Source: an uncultured Lachnospiraceae bacterium (lineage in GTDB: Bacteria > Bacillota > Clostridia > Lachnospirales > Lachnospiraceae). From it: DNA of 40,282 nt. Of the stretch, positions 31,886-40,177 are shown piece by piece (position 1 is the first letter of the stretch; each line of letters starts with the position of its first letter). A program made the translations under genes and the position numbers. The notes under the pieces were generated by a model, which was not told the DNA's origin, did not search any database, and saw only the letters and a list, made by a program, of their open reading frames with translations. The stretch is taken from the NCBI GenBank assembly GCA_910586645.1, contig CAJUIS010000021.1, positions 1-40,282 of the forward strand. Reading direction: 5' to 3'.

Positions 31886-33256
31886 CTATTTTTTCAGCGC
31901 AGTTTTCTGCGTATCCTCCACGCCTGCAGATTTTTCTTTCTGAAAAAGAATCTTTACCGTTAATATAATCAATTTTATGTCCAGCCATACGGAATAACTG
32001 GTAATATACGTCAAATCCAGCTTCAGCTTATCGTAAGGAACCGTATTGTACTGTCCGTATACCTGCGCATAACCGGTCAGTCCCGCTTTCACCTTCAGAC
32101 GGAACGGAAATTCCGGGATCTCTTTTTTATACTCTTCGGTAATCTCTTTCCGCTCCGGCCTTGGCCCCACCAGAGCCATGTCGCCCGAAAGGATATTAAA
32201 AAGCTGCGGAAGCTCGTCAAAATGCAGCCTGCGGATCACCCTCCCCACAGGCGTAATCCTGTCGTCGTGCTTTTTTGCCAGCCTCGCCCCATGGCGTTCG
32301 GAATCCACAATCATACTGCGGAATTTTAAAATGCTGAATTCTTTCCCGCCTATCGTCTGCCGCTTCTGCCTGTAAAATACAGGGCCAAAATCGTAAAGCT
32401 TAATGCTTGCGGCAATGATCAGCATCACCGGGGACGCAAGGATAATCCCGATCAATGAAAATACGATATCCATAACGCGCTTGACAAACATCTGGCGATA
32501 CGTCAGCCCATTGTTGCGGAACAATAAAAGCGGCGAATCAAACAAATCGATGCTCTCGGAATTTCGTATCATAATATCGGATATTTTCGGAATCCCGTAA
32601 CAGCGGATATTCTGATCAAAACAGTATTTAATCAGGATATTTCGTTCCTGTACCGGAACGTCTCCAATCAGCACCGCCTGAAAGCCTAAAATCTTCTCAA
32701 GTATCCTATCCATGCCTTCGTCCAGCGAAATTTTTTCTTTTATATGATACTTGTCCTTCCTTGACTCCACTTTCTGAATCACCGCATCCGGGCTGATTTT
32801 CCCATAGATTAAAAGCATTTGATGCGGCGGATAGATAATGGCGTAAATCCAGCGCATAAACAGCGCCCAGATCAGGACAACCATAAAATCCGCGGCGCAC
32901 AGTCCAAACATCGGCCCGCTGTTTTCTAAAAACTTCCAGTCCCCGTTAATCAAAGACAACTGAAGATACGTCACGCCATTGACGCAGAAAATCGTCAGAA
33001 GCTGGGAATACATAATGTCCCAGGTCTTTAAATATCCTACTTTTAAAGAACCAAACGCCCTGGAAAACACAAGAATAAAAAACGCATACAGCGCAATCAC
33101 AGCCCAGTTGCCCCTTCTCCAGTATTCCACCGGCATCATGTCTTTATAATGGCAATACCAGAGCCAGCCATAAAATCCGGTCTGTACAATCACAACAAAC
33201 ATTTTAGACCAGAACATAATCATACGTTTGGTTTTCAGTGAAGATGACAGTTTCAT
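31886..33256 (-). CDS. Polyprenyl phosphoglycosyl transferase, WbaP/WcaJ type
   Basis: 456 residues. Four or so N-terminal membrane segments (about 15-150) and a cytosolic nucleotide-binding-like region (about 150-250) precede the catalytic core (about 265-440). The core has VKRVMDIVFSLIG (re-entrant helix), GPVFYRQKRQT, LKFRSM, the Asp-Glu dyad in RLHFDELPQLFNILSGDMAL and VGPRPE. It transfers a hexose-1-phosphate, often glucose or galactose, to undecaprenyl phosphate. Together with the small PglC-type enzyme at 9482-10117 the locus has two initiating enzymes, which implies two lipid-linked starts. Confidence 0.93.
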   Translation of the reverse strand: MKLSSSLKTKRMIMFWSKMFVVIVQTGFYGWLWYCHYKDMMPVEYWRRGNWAVIALYAFFILVFSRAFGSLKVGYLKTWDIMYSQLLTIFCVNGVTYLQLSLINGDWKFLENSGPMFGLCAADFMVVLIWALFMRWIYAIIYPPHQMLLIYGKISPDAVIQKVESRKDKYHIKEKISLDEGMDRILEKILGFQAVLIGDVPVQERNILIKYCFDQNIRCYGIPKISDIMIRNSESIDLFDSPLLLFRNNGLTYRQMFVKRVMDIVFSLIGIILASPVMLIIAASIKLYDFGPVFYRQKRQTIGGKEFSILKFRSMIVDSERHGARLAKKHDDRITPVGRVIRRLHFDELPQLFNILSGDMALVGPRPERKEITEEYKKEIPEFPFRLKVKAGLTGYAQVYGQYNTVPYDKLKLDLTYITSYSVWLDIKLIILTVKILFQKEKSAGVEDTQKTALKK

Positions 33257-33265
33257 AAAATCCCT

Positions 33266-35128
33266 CTATTTCTTCAGAATCTTTTTCAGCCTGTACTTTG
33301 CGTCAATTTTCGGAGCAATCCATTCCGCCGCCGCAAGGCTCATAGAGTCAATTCTCAAATCAAGAAGCAGCGTCCTGTCTTTCGCCGGAATCTGCGTCAG
33401 CAGGATATTGGGATCCTCCGTATCAAACAGGTACATCGCATCTCCCATTTTATGCCCGTTGCAGATAAAATCCGGCGTCCGTCCGTTCCCAAAATCCAGA
33501 CGCCTGATTTCCACAGTGCACGCCTGGCTGCCCGGATCGATGCGAAGCCCTTTTACATCGTTTTTGATCGGGATTTCCAGACGATATGTGCCGTCCATCG
33601 CTTTGCTGCGGTAAACTGCCGTATCCTCTTCCGAAAATCCTCTTCCTCTGTCAAAATAAATCTGCAGTGCATTTCTTCTCATAATCCCGTCTGCCACATG
33701 AAGTATGCTTGTGACGTGATACGCCGGTTTTCCGGCTTCCTGATACAACTGGCGCAAAGGCGTATGCCCGGCCAGCACATAGTTCTGGAAAGCTTCTTCC
33801 ATTTTTTCATAAACGGCCAGCTCCGGTTCCGTAATGCCGGCCCTCTGGCAGAGGTTCCCCGGATCCAGCTTCCTGCGTTCCTCTGTGGTGTCCGCGTAAT
33901 AACGGATATTGCGGTAAAGAATATAGTTTAACGGAACCGGAAAATGAAACGACCACTCATAATCAATCACTGTCCAGCTTCCGTCTTCCTGTGTCAGGAT
34001 ATTTGACATGATTAAATCAATATCGGAAGCATCCGCCGCCGTCAGACCATCCGGAAGCTCCGCCCGGCCAAATACCTCTTGAAACTCTTCTGTCATCTGA
34101 AACTCTTTTACTGTTTTACAGGAACGTATTTCATTTAACACTTCAAATATCGTTTCTTTTGCTTTCTGAAGTTTTCCCTCCGCCAAAAGCAGATCCAGTT
34201 CTTCTTCCATGGTATGTCCTGACAGAAACTCAAACTCCAGGCCGTCTTTTCGTTCCAAATACGCATTGATGGAAAATCTCGTATCTTCATACAGACGGCA
34301 CAGCGTCCCGTATGTCTTTTTCAGGTTTTCAATCTGGGAAACAGCCTCTTTACTGTCAGCCGCCTTTAAAAGATGTCTCTTTCCATCTTCAGATTTTGTA
34401 AGATACGTCCGGATATTGTGACCCCTCCCCCTGTCATTGGAAAACTTCACATACAAAATAGTCTCATTCTTTTCATTGACCAGCAAATTCGAATGGCTTT
34501 TGCCTGCGCAAACAAGATAGGAACTTGAAAATTCCGGAAATTTCCCTCTTGCAACCAAAGCGTCCATTGCCTTTGCCTCATCAAAAAGTACGAGACGCTC
34601 CGCGTCAAAATTTCCGGTCTGATCAATCAGTTCTCCCTGTTTGGGAAGGCAGTCATCGGAATAGACGCTCATTGCGAAATGGTAATCCGGAAACGGATAG
34701 TAAAACCTCTGCCATGCAAAGCCCGCTGCGGAAAAAGATGCAAGCAGCTCCTCTTTCGTAACTCCCTGCGATTCCCTTCTTCCTTCAACCGAGCCGAAAT
34801 ACGCTCCGGATCCAATTTCCTTTGCTCCCGCAAAATATTTTATGCCATAAGCATTTTCAGCCGCCAGAACCAGAATGCCGTCTTCTGACAGCCAGTCAAA
34901 ACAACGGCTTATCTCCTCCGGCCTCAACTGTCCGACGCTGATCACATAATCAAACTTAAGATGCGTTTCTTCCTGCCCTTTTGTACAGGTCACATTTTCT
35001 GACATTTCACGCAGGCGGCCGGCAATCACATCGGTATCTTTCCCGATATAACATACCCGATCTGTTTTTTTAACCGGAATCCACGAAATAATGTTTGCCC
35101 GCAGATGGGACTCTGTAAAAACATCCAT
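33266..35128 (-). CDS. Methyltransferase-like/kinase-like protein, possible WbdD-type chain terminator
   Basis: 620 residues. The first 160 look like a divergent SAM methyltransferase (RVCYIGKDTDVIAGRL in place of motif I, FDYVISVGQL and EDGILVLAAENAYGIKYF). The middle (about 200-460) resembles a protein-kinase fold: Lys228 in ILYVKFSNDR, DIDLIMSNIL (369-378) as the catalytic loop and VIDYEW (387-392) as the metal-binding Asp. The last 160 residues are beta-rich and unknown. WbdD, which phosphorylates and methylates the end of O-antigen chains, has the same two activities and works with a Wzt that has a C-terminal binding domain. Such a Wzt is the immediately upstream gene here. Motif I is weak, so methylation is uncertain. 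Confidence 0.75.
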   Translation of the reverse strand: MDVFTESHLRANIISWIPVKKTDRVCYIGKDTDVIAGRLREMSENVTCTKGQEETHLKFDYVISVGQLRPEEISRCFDWLSEDGILVLAAENAYGIKYFAGAKEIGSGAYFGSVEGRRESQGVTKEELLASFSAAGFAWQRFYYPFPDYHFAMSVYSDDCLPKQGELIDQTGNFDAERLVLFDEAKAMDALVARGKFPEFSSSYLVCAGKSHSNLLVNEKNETILYVKFSNDRGRGHNIRTYLTKSEDGKRHLLKAADSKEAVSQIENLKKTYGTLCRLYEDTRFSINAYLERKDGLEFEFLSGHTMEEELDLLLAEGKLQKAKETIFEVLNEIRSCKTVKEFQMTEEFQEVFGRAELPDGLTAADASDIDLIMSNILTQEDGSWTVIDYEWSFHFPVPLNYILYRNIRYYADTTEERRKLDPGNLCQRAGITEPELAVYEKMEEAFQNYVLAGHTPLRQLYQEAGKPAYHVTSILHVADGIMRRNALQIYFDRGRGFSEEDTAVYRSKAMDGTYRLEIPIKNDVKGLRIDPGSQACTVEIRRLDFGNGRTPDFICNGHKMGDAMYLFDTEDPNILLTQIPAKDRTLLLDLRIDSMSLAAAEWIAPKIDAKYRLKKILKK

Positions 35129-35141
35129 GGCAGTTCCCCCT

Positions 35142-36407
35142 TTATTCCACTGTAATCTCCGTATTCATATCGTAATATCCCACTGTGTTTTTCGTCGACA
35201 CCACCGTCAGGTTGCAGACGTCATACAGCCTGTGGTAAACGGTAAATTCCCCATGCGGATATCCGGTGCATCCAAGCGAAAGCAGATATTCCCCGCCCTG
35301 AAGATCCATATTCTGCTTAAAGGAAACCACCTGGACGTCTCCTGCAGACTTCGGCGTAATTTCCGCCTTTTCAAACAGCGTATTCGTCCCGCAAAGTTCA
35401 ATTCCCAAAAGGTTTTTAAAAGAAAATGCAAAAATCGGTTCCTCTATATCTTCGTGAAACAGCACTTTCATCTTTACTGTCATCTCAGAGCCTTTTTCAA
35501 TGATGCTGCTGCACCTTCCATTTGCATCCAAAAAAGCAAAATCAATAATTTCCGCCTTTTTGCTGCCGTATTCCAGGACCTCCGGATTGATGGACATCGC
35601 GCTTTTCCAGAACGCGTCTCCCGCCGTCTGCTCCCAGAGCCTTCCGCCGCCTTCCTCTTCGCTGTCTTCCAACTGGTTCACCAGGACTCTCTTATACAAA
35701 TCAACCGCTTCTTTCGGGCTTCCCTCAAAAAGCTTCTTGCCCCTGTTTAAAAGAATCGCCCTGTCGCAGTATTTCGTAATGCTGGAAAGATCATGGCTGA
35801 CAAACAAAATCGTCTTTCCTATTTTTTTAAACTCTTCAAACTTATGATAGCATTTTGACTGGAAAAAAGAATCGCCCACAGAAAGCGCTTCATCCACAAT
35901 TAAAATCTCCGGATCGATGTTAATCGCCACAGCAAACGCCAGACGCACAAACATACCGGAAGAATATGTCTTTACCGGCTGATTGACAAAATCGCCAATG
36001 TCCGCAAAATCCAGAATGTCAGAAAGCCGCTCGTCAATCTCTTCTTTTGTAAATCCAATCATCGTGCCGTTTAAATAGACATTTTCAATTCCGGTATATT
36101 CCATATTAAATCCTGCGCCAAGCTCCAGCAGAGCCGAAATCCTGCCGTCCACTTCCACACTTCCCCCGCTTGGATTTAACACTCCGGTGATAATCTTTAA
36201 TATCGTGGATTTTCCGGAACCGTTTGTTCCGATGATCCCAACCGTCTCGCCTTTTTTGATTTCAAAATCCAGCTCATCCAAAGCAAAGTGCTCGCGGTAG
36301 CATTTCTTCTTTGTCAGATTCAAAGCGTCTTTTAACCTGTCTCTCTGCCGGTCATACAGACGGTAAATCTTGCTTACTTTATCCACCCTGATCGCAATTT
36401 CACTCAT
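35142..36407 (-). CDS. wzt: ABC transporter ATPase for polysaccharide export, with C-terminal substrate domain, exporter 3
   Basis: 421 residues. The ATPase domain (1-240) has GTNGSGKST, TYSSGM, EILIVDEALSVGD and FVSHDLSS. A linker (about 240-275) leads to a beta-sandwich-like C-terminal domain (about 280-421) with FAFSFKNLLGIELCGTNT, a common Wzt C-domain strand pattern. This domain normally reads a modified chain end. It lies 20 bases after its permease gene and 13 bases before the WbdD-like gene, matching the gene set of cap-dependent export. Confidence 0.93.
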   Translation of the reverse strand: MSEIAIRVDKVSKIYRLYDRQRDRLKDALNLTKKKCYREHFALDELDFEIKKGETVGIIGTNGSGKSTILKIITGVLNPSGGSVEVDGRISALLELGAGFNMEYTGIENVYLNGTMIGFTKEEIDERLSDILDFADIGDFVNQPVKTYSSGMFVRLAFAVAINIDPEILIVDEALSVGDSFFQSKCYHKFEEFKKIGKTILFVSHDLSSITKYCDRAILLNRGKKLFEGSPKEAVDLYKRVLVNQLEDSEEEGGGRLWEQTAGDAFWKSAMSINPEVLEYGSKKAEIIDFAFLDANGRCSSIIEKGSEMTVKMKVLFHEDIEEPIFAFSFKNLLGIELCGTNTLFEKAEITPKSAGDVQVVSFKQNMDLQGGEYLLSLGCTGYPHGEFTVYHRLYDVCNLTVVSTKNTVGYYDMNTEITVE

Positions 36408-36427
36408 TGATTTAAACCTTTCTTCTC

Positions 36428-37279
36428 TTACAGCACATCTGCAAAATGCATCCGAAGCCTTTTAAATACATAATTGCCAACCCAAAAACAGGCAATTGTA
36501 AATATCCAAAAATAAGCCGTATGAAATCCCCGTTCCCAAAAAGCTGTCTTTCCAATCAAGGAATCCCGGTACCCCTGCACAATATAAAACAGGGGATTTA
36601 TCTTTAATATATTTTTAAACGTCTCACCAATATCCATTGTGCTCATATCCCACATAATCGGCGTCACCCAGACGCCTACCTGCAGCACAATGTTAATCAC
36701 CTGATTCAAATCCCGGAAAAATACAACAACCGCACTTGTCAGATATACCGCCCCCGTCACAAGAATGCAAAGACAGACCGAATAGTATAAAATCTGAAGC
36801 GTATAAAAATCCGGATAATATCCGTACAATGCATACAGAATCACTGCAAACGCCATAAAAAACAAGTGCACAAACACAGAGGAAATCACTTTCACCATTG
36901 GCAGGATGTCAATTTTAAACACGACCTTCTTGACAAGATAAGAATAATCAAGAAGCGCCCTCGTGCCTCCGCTTAACGCCTCACTGAAAAAAAACCACGG
37001 CACCATTCCGGCGATCAGCCACAGCACATAGGGCACTTTTGCTCCCGCCGCATTGTGAATTGCCGCAGGCTTAAAACCTTTTTCAAAAACAAACCAGTAG
37101 ACAAGTATTGTAATCACAGGCTGGATAAACGCCCATATAATCCCAAGATAAGAACCTGCAAACTTCGTTTTAAAATCATTGACAGAAAGACGGGCAATCA
37201 GCTTTCTGCTTTCATAAATCCCCGCCAGTGACAATCTCTGCCTTTTCTGCAGGGAATTTCTTTCTTTCGACTGCGCCAT
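36428..37279 (-). CDS. wzm: ABC transporter permease for polysaccharide export, exporter 3
   Basis: 283 residues, ABC-2 type. A basic N-terminal tail is followed by VNDFKTKFAGSYLGIIWAFI (gate helix), about six membrane segments and ILKINPLFYIVQGYRDSLIG near the end. It is the first non-rhamnose gene of the operon, 11 bases after rfbC. The start ATG has AGAGGAAG upstream. It pairs with the ATPase that follows. Confidence 0.93.
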   Translation of the reverse strand: MAQSKERNSLQKRQRLSLAGIYESRKLIARLSVNDFKTKFAGSYLGIIWAFIQPVITILVYWFVFEKGFKPAAIHNAAGAKVPYVLWLIAGMVPWFFFSEALSGGTRALLDYSYLVKKVVFKIDILPMVKVISSVFVHLFFMAFAVILYALYGYYPDFYTLQILYYSVCLCILVTGAVYLTSAVVVFFRDLNQVINIVLQVGVWVTPIMWDMSTMDIGETFKNILKINPLFYIVQGYRDSLIGKTAFWERGFHTAYFWIFTIACFWVGNYVFKRLRMHFADVL

Positions 37280-37290
37280 AAAACTTCCTC

Positions 37291-37866
37291 TTATTCCTTC
37301 CCGGAAACGTACTCTTTGATGCCGCCCCAGACTTTATCTTTGTCCGACATAATAAGATCTGCTTCCGTCATCCCTTCCGGCATTGGCCAGTCTATGCCGA
37401 TATCCGGATCTTTCCACAACAGGCCGCCCTCGTCGTTTGGATGATAAAAATCCGTCACTTTATAACAAAACTCCGCATATTCGCTGAGAACCACAAACCC
37501 ATGCGCAAAGCCCTTCGGAATAAAAAACTGCTTTTTATTCTCTTCGGAAAGCACAACGCCAAACCACTTTCCAAAAGTTTCAGAACCGTCCCGCAAATCC
37601 ACGGCAACGTCAAACACTTCCCCTTTGATTACGCGCACCAGCTTGTCCTGCGGATAATGAATCTGAAAATGCAGCCCTCTCAGCACGCCTTTTTTGGAAG
37701 CCGACTGGTTGTCCTGTACAAATTCGCAGCCAATGCCCGCCTCCTTAAAATCATTGTAATTATAAGTCTCCATAAAGTATCCGCGCGCATCTCCAAACAC
37801 AGCCGGTTCAATTACCTTTAATCCCGCAATTCCATTGCAGTCCGCCGTCACTTTGATTTTTCCCAT
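37291..37866 (-). CDS. rfbC: dTDP-4-dehydrorhamnose 3,5-epimerase
   Basis: 191 residues, a single cupin domain of normal length. It has FGDARGYFMETYN, QDNQSASKKGVLRGLHFQ with the catalytic-site His, LVRVIKGEVFDVAVDLR, IPKGFAHGFVVLSE and a Tyr in FCYKVTDFY. It epimerises C3 and C5 of dTDP-4-keto-6-deoxy-glucose. It is third in the rfbB-rfbA-rfbC order. The reductase rfbD/rmlD is not in the window, so dTDP-L-rhamnose would need an rmlD elsewhere. Confidence 0.96.
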   Translation of the reverse strand: MGKIKVTADCNGIAGLKVIEPAVFGDARGYFMETYNYNDFKEAGIGCEFVQDNQSASKKGVLRGLHFQIHYPQDKLVRVIKGEVFDVAVDLRDGSETFGKWFGVVLSEENKKQFFIPKGFAHGFVVLSEYAEFCYKVTDFYHPNDEGGLLWKDPDIGIDWPMPEGMTEADLIMSDKDKVWGGIKEYVSGKE

Positions 37867-37883
37867 AATCTTTCTCTCCTTCT

Positions 37884-38762
37884 TTACAGTCCCCCGGCAA
37901 TCTCAGTCAGATACTGCCCATATTCCGTCTTCAGCAGCGGCTGCGCCAGTTTTATCAGTTGTTCTTTGTCTATAAATCCGCGTTTGTAAGCAATCTCTTC
38001 AATACAGGAGATGTAAAGTCCCTGCCGTTTCTGAAATGCAGATACAAAATCCGCGGCGGCAAGCAGCATATCATGGCTGCCCGTGTCAAGCCACGCAAAC
38101 CCTCTGCCAAGCGTTTCCACTGAAAGCGTTCCCCTCTTTAAGTATTCGTTGTTGACACTGGTGATTTCAATTTCCCCTCTTGCGGAAGGTTTGACATTCT
38201 CTGCAATTTCCACAACGTCATTATCATAAAAGTAAAGCCCCGGCACGGCATAATTGGACTTTGGACATTCCGGCTTTTCTTCAATAGACAGCGCTCTGCC
38301 GTTCTCATCAAATTCCACTACGCCGTATTCCCTCGGATCTCTGACGTAATAACCGAAAATCGTAGCGCCCGTTTGATTTTCCGTGCGCTCCGCCGCATTC
38401 CGAAGCACTCTTGAAAAGCTCTGTCCATAAAAAATATTGTCTCCAAGCACCAGCGCCACAGCGTCCGATCCGATAAAATCCGCCCCGATAATAAATGCAT
38501 CCGCCAGTCCCCTCGGTTCTTTCTGCACCTTATAGGAAAACTGCATGCCAAGCTGTTCTCCGGAACCCAGAAGCTCCTGAAATACAGGCAAATCCCTCTC
38601 TGTGGAAATGACCAGAACTTCCCGGATGCCCGCCAGCATCAAAGTGGACAGCGGGTAATAAATCATCGGTTTATCATAGATTGGCATAATCTGTTTGCTG
38701 ATTGCCTTTGTCAGCGGATACAGACGCGTTCCCGCACCGCCCGCCAGAATAATTCCTTTCAT
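37884..38762 (-). CDS. rfbA: Glucose-1-phosphate thymidylyltransferase
   Basis: 292 residues, standard RmlA length. It has MKGIILAGGAGTRLYPLTKA, KQIMPIYDKPMIYYPLSTLM, LVLGDNIFYG, PREYGVVEFD and EEKPECPKSNYAVPGLYFYD. It makes dTDP-glucose from dTTP and glucose-1-phosphate, the first step of the dTDP-6-deoxysugar route. AGAGGAG lies 6 bases before the ATG. The transcript carries a 12-bp hairpin between rfbB and this gene. Confidence 0.97.
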   Translation of the reverse strand: MKGIILAGGAGTRLYPLTKAISKQIMPIYDKPMIYYPLSTLMLAGIREVLVISTERDLPVFQELLGSGEQLGMQFSYKVQKEPRGLADAFIIGADFIGSDAVALVLGDNIFYGQSFSRVLRNAAERTENQTGATIFGYYVRDPREYGVVEFDENGRALSIEEKPECPKSNYAVPGLYFYDNDVVEIAENVKPSARGEIEITSVNNEYLKRGTLSVETLGRGFAWLDTGSHDMLLAAADFVSAFQKRQGLYISCIEEIAYKRGFIDKEQLIKLAQPLLKTEYGQYLTEIAGGL

Positions 38763-38784
38763 TGCATACTCCTCTCATGCCGCA

Positions 38785-38820
38785 AGAAAGAAGGGATATG
38801 GTTTCCCCTCCCTTCTTTCT
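38785..38820 (-). other. Intercistronic stem-loop between rfbB and rfbA
   Basis: Perfect 12-base inverted repeats, AGAAAGAAGGGA at 38785-38796 and its complement at 38809-38820, enclose a 12-base loop. On the minus transcript no T run follows, so it is more likely an mRNA-stability or processing element (or a weak attenuator) than an intrinsic terminator. It lies just after the rfbB stop. Confidence 0.6.
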
Positions 38821-38827
38821 GCCGTAA

Positions 38828-39910
38828 TTACCTATTTTGATACATATCCTCATAATATTTCTGATAATCCCCGCTGGTTACATTCTCCATCCAGTCCTCA
38901 TGCTCGAAATACCATGCAATTGTTTTCTTAATTCCTTCTTTAAACATTGTCTCCGGCTCCCAGCCGATTTCCGCTTTGATCTTGTCCGGTGCAATGGCAT
39001 ACCTTCTGTCATGCCCTTTGCGGTCTTCCACATAGGTAATCAAATCTTTACTGACCAGTTTCCTTCTTTCATCATTTTCCGGAAGCATCTCAAGAAGCGT
39101 CTCTATAATAATATGAATAATCTCAATGTTCTGCTTTTCATTGTGCCCGCCAATATTATATGTCTCAAACAGCCGTCCCTGCTCCTGCACCATATCGATT
39201 CCTTTGGCGTGATCGTCTACATACAGCCAGTCGCGGACATTTTTCCCGTCTCCGTAAACCGGAAGCTTTTTCCCATGCAGCGCATTATTGATAATCAAAG
39301 GGATCAGTTTCTCAGGGAACTGATACGGCCCGTAATTATTGGAACAATTCGTAATATTCGCCGGAAAACGATACGTATCTATATAAGATTTTACCAGAAA
39401 ATCCGAAGACGCCTTACTCGCAGAATAGGGACTGTGCGGATCGTACGGCGTCGTCTCGTAAAAATACGCTCCTTCTTCTTCCAGCGATCCATACACTTCG
39501 TCCGTAGATACATGAAGAAACTTCTTTCCTTCTTTGAACGAGCCGTCGGGCAGCTCCCATGCGGCTTTGGCGCAGTTGAGAAGAACAGCCGTTCCAAGCA
39601 CATTCGTCCTGACAAAGACTTCCGGAGATTTGATGCTCCGGTCCACATGGCTTTCCGCTGCAAAATGCACAACGCGGTCAATGTCGTTTTCCTCAAAAAT
39701 CTTACGGATAGCGTCTGCGTCTGTAATGTCAGCTTTGACAAACGTATAATTCTCTCTGTTTTCAATCTCTTTCAGATTCTCCAGGTTGCCCGCATACGTC
39801 AGCGCGTCAACATTGATAATGCGAATCTCATCGTTATATTTACGGAACATATAATGGATATAGTTAGAACCGATAAATCCTGCTCCGCCAGTCACTAAAT
39901 AGGTTCTCAT
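38828..39910 (-). CDS. rfbB: dTDP-glucose 4,6-dehydratase
   Basis: 360 residues from the ATG at 39908-39910, preceded by AAAGGAGG at about 10 bases; the frame continues 11 codons upstream from a TTG but that would cover the ribosome site. It has YLVTGGAGFIGSNYIHYM, FAAESHVDRSI, HVSTDEVYG with the Thr-Asp-Glu catalytic triad, the YSASK Tyr/Lys pair and NCSNNYGPYQFPEKLIPL. It forms dTDP-4-keto-6-deoxy-glucose. It is the first gene of the whole operon, about 35 bases after the predicted start site. Confidence 0.97.
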   Translation of the reverse strand: MRTYLVTGGAGFIGSNYIHYMFRKYNDEIRIINVDALTYAGNLENLKEIENRENYTFVKADITDADAIRKIFEENDIDRVVHFAAESHVDRSIKSPEVFVRTNVLGTAVLLNCAKAAWELPDGSFKEGKKFLHVSTDEVYGSLEEEGAYFYETTPYDPHSPYSASKASSDFLVKSYIDTYRFPANITNCSNNYGPYQFPEKLIPLIINNALHGKKLPVYGDGKNVRDWLYVDDHAKGIDMVQEQGRLFETYNIGGHNEKQNIEIIHIIIETLLEMLPENDERRKLVSKDLITYVEDRKGHDRRYAIAPDKIKAEIGWEPETMFKEGIKKTIAWYFEHEDWMENVTSGDYQKYYEDMYQNR

Positions 39911-39950
39911 AGACGAGCGTCCTCCTTTATCTTCCTTATACAATTAGGAT

Positions 39951-39979
39951 ATTATAGCATTATATACCAAAAATTACAA
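39951..39979 (-). promoter_or_regulatory. Predicted main operon promoter
   Basis: On the minus strand the -35 is TTGTAA (39974-39979, 4 of 6) and the -10 is a perfect TATAAT (39951-39956), with a 17-base spacer. A second TATAAT sits 8 bases further upstream. The flanking region to about 40030 is strongly AT-rich, like an UP element. The start would be near 39944, giving a leader of about 35 bases to rfbB. Confidence 0.75.
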
Positions 39980-40038
39980 GATTTGATATTTTTTGTCATT
40001 GGAATTGATTTATAAAATATTTGCTTCACTGTGGGGAC

Positions 40039-40177
40039 GCGGCAGAAGAAAAACCGTATTTCATTCAGACACGCTCGCGCTCTTATAAGCCTGCAGCGGT
40101 TCTAAGCTCGAAAAAACCTCGCTAAGAACCGGCGGCTTATAACGGTCTTCATTGAAATACGGTTTTTCTTCTGCCGC
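40039..40177. repeat. 139-bp long imperfect palindrome upstream of the operon promoter
   Basis: The outer arms 40039-40063 and 40153-40177 are a perfect 25-base inverted repeat. Inside, 40083-40091 pairs with 40134-40142 (9 of 9), and 40097-40107 with 40121-40131 (10 of 11), around a 13-base loop with an A6/T6 run. The whole would fold into one long interrupted hairpin. No coding frame is apparent. It could be a MITE-like dispersed element or a structured RNA or terminator of a gene to the right. The remainder, 40178-40282, shows nothing that I can assign. Confidence 0.8.

Noticed and set aside
38837..39898. Long plus-strand frame of 353 codons antisense to rfbB
   Set aside because: It mirrors a clearly conserved gene and its translation is low-complexity, rich in Ile, Phe and Arg with no recognisable domain. 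It is a shadow of codon bias on the other strand.
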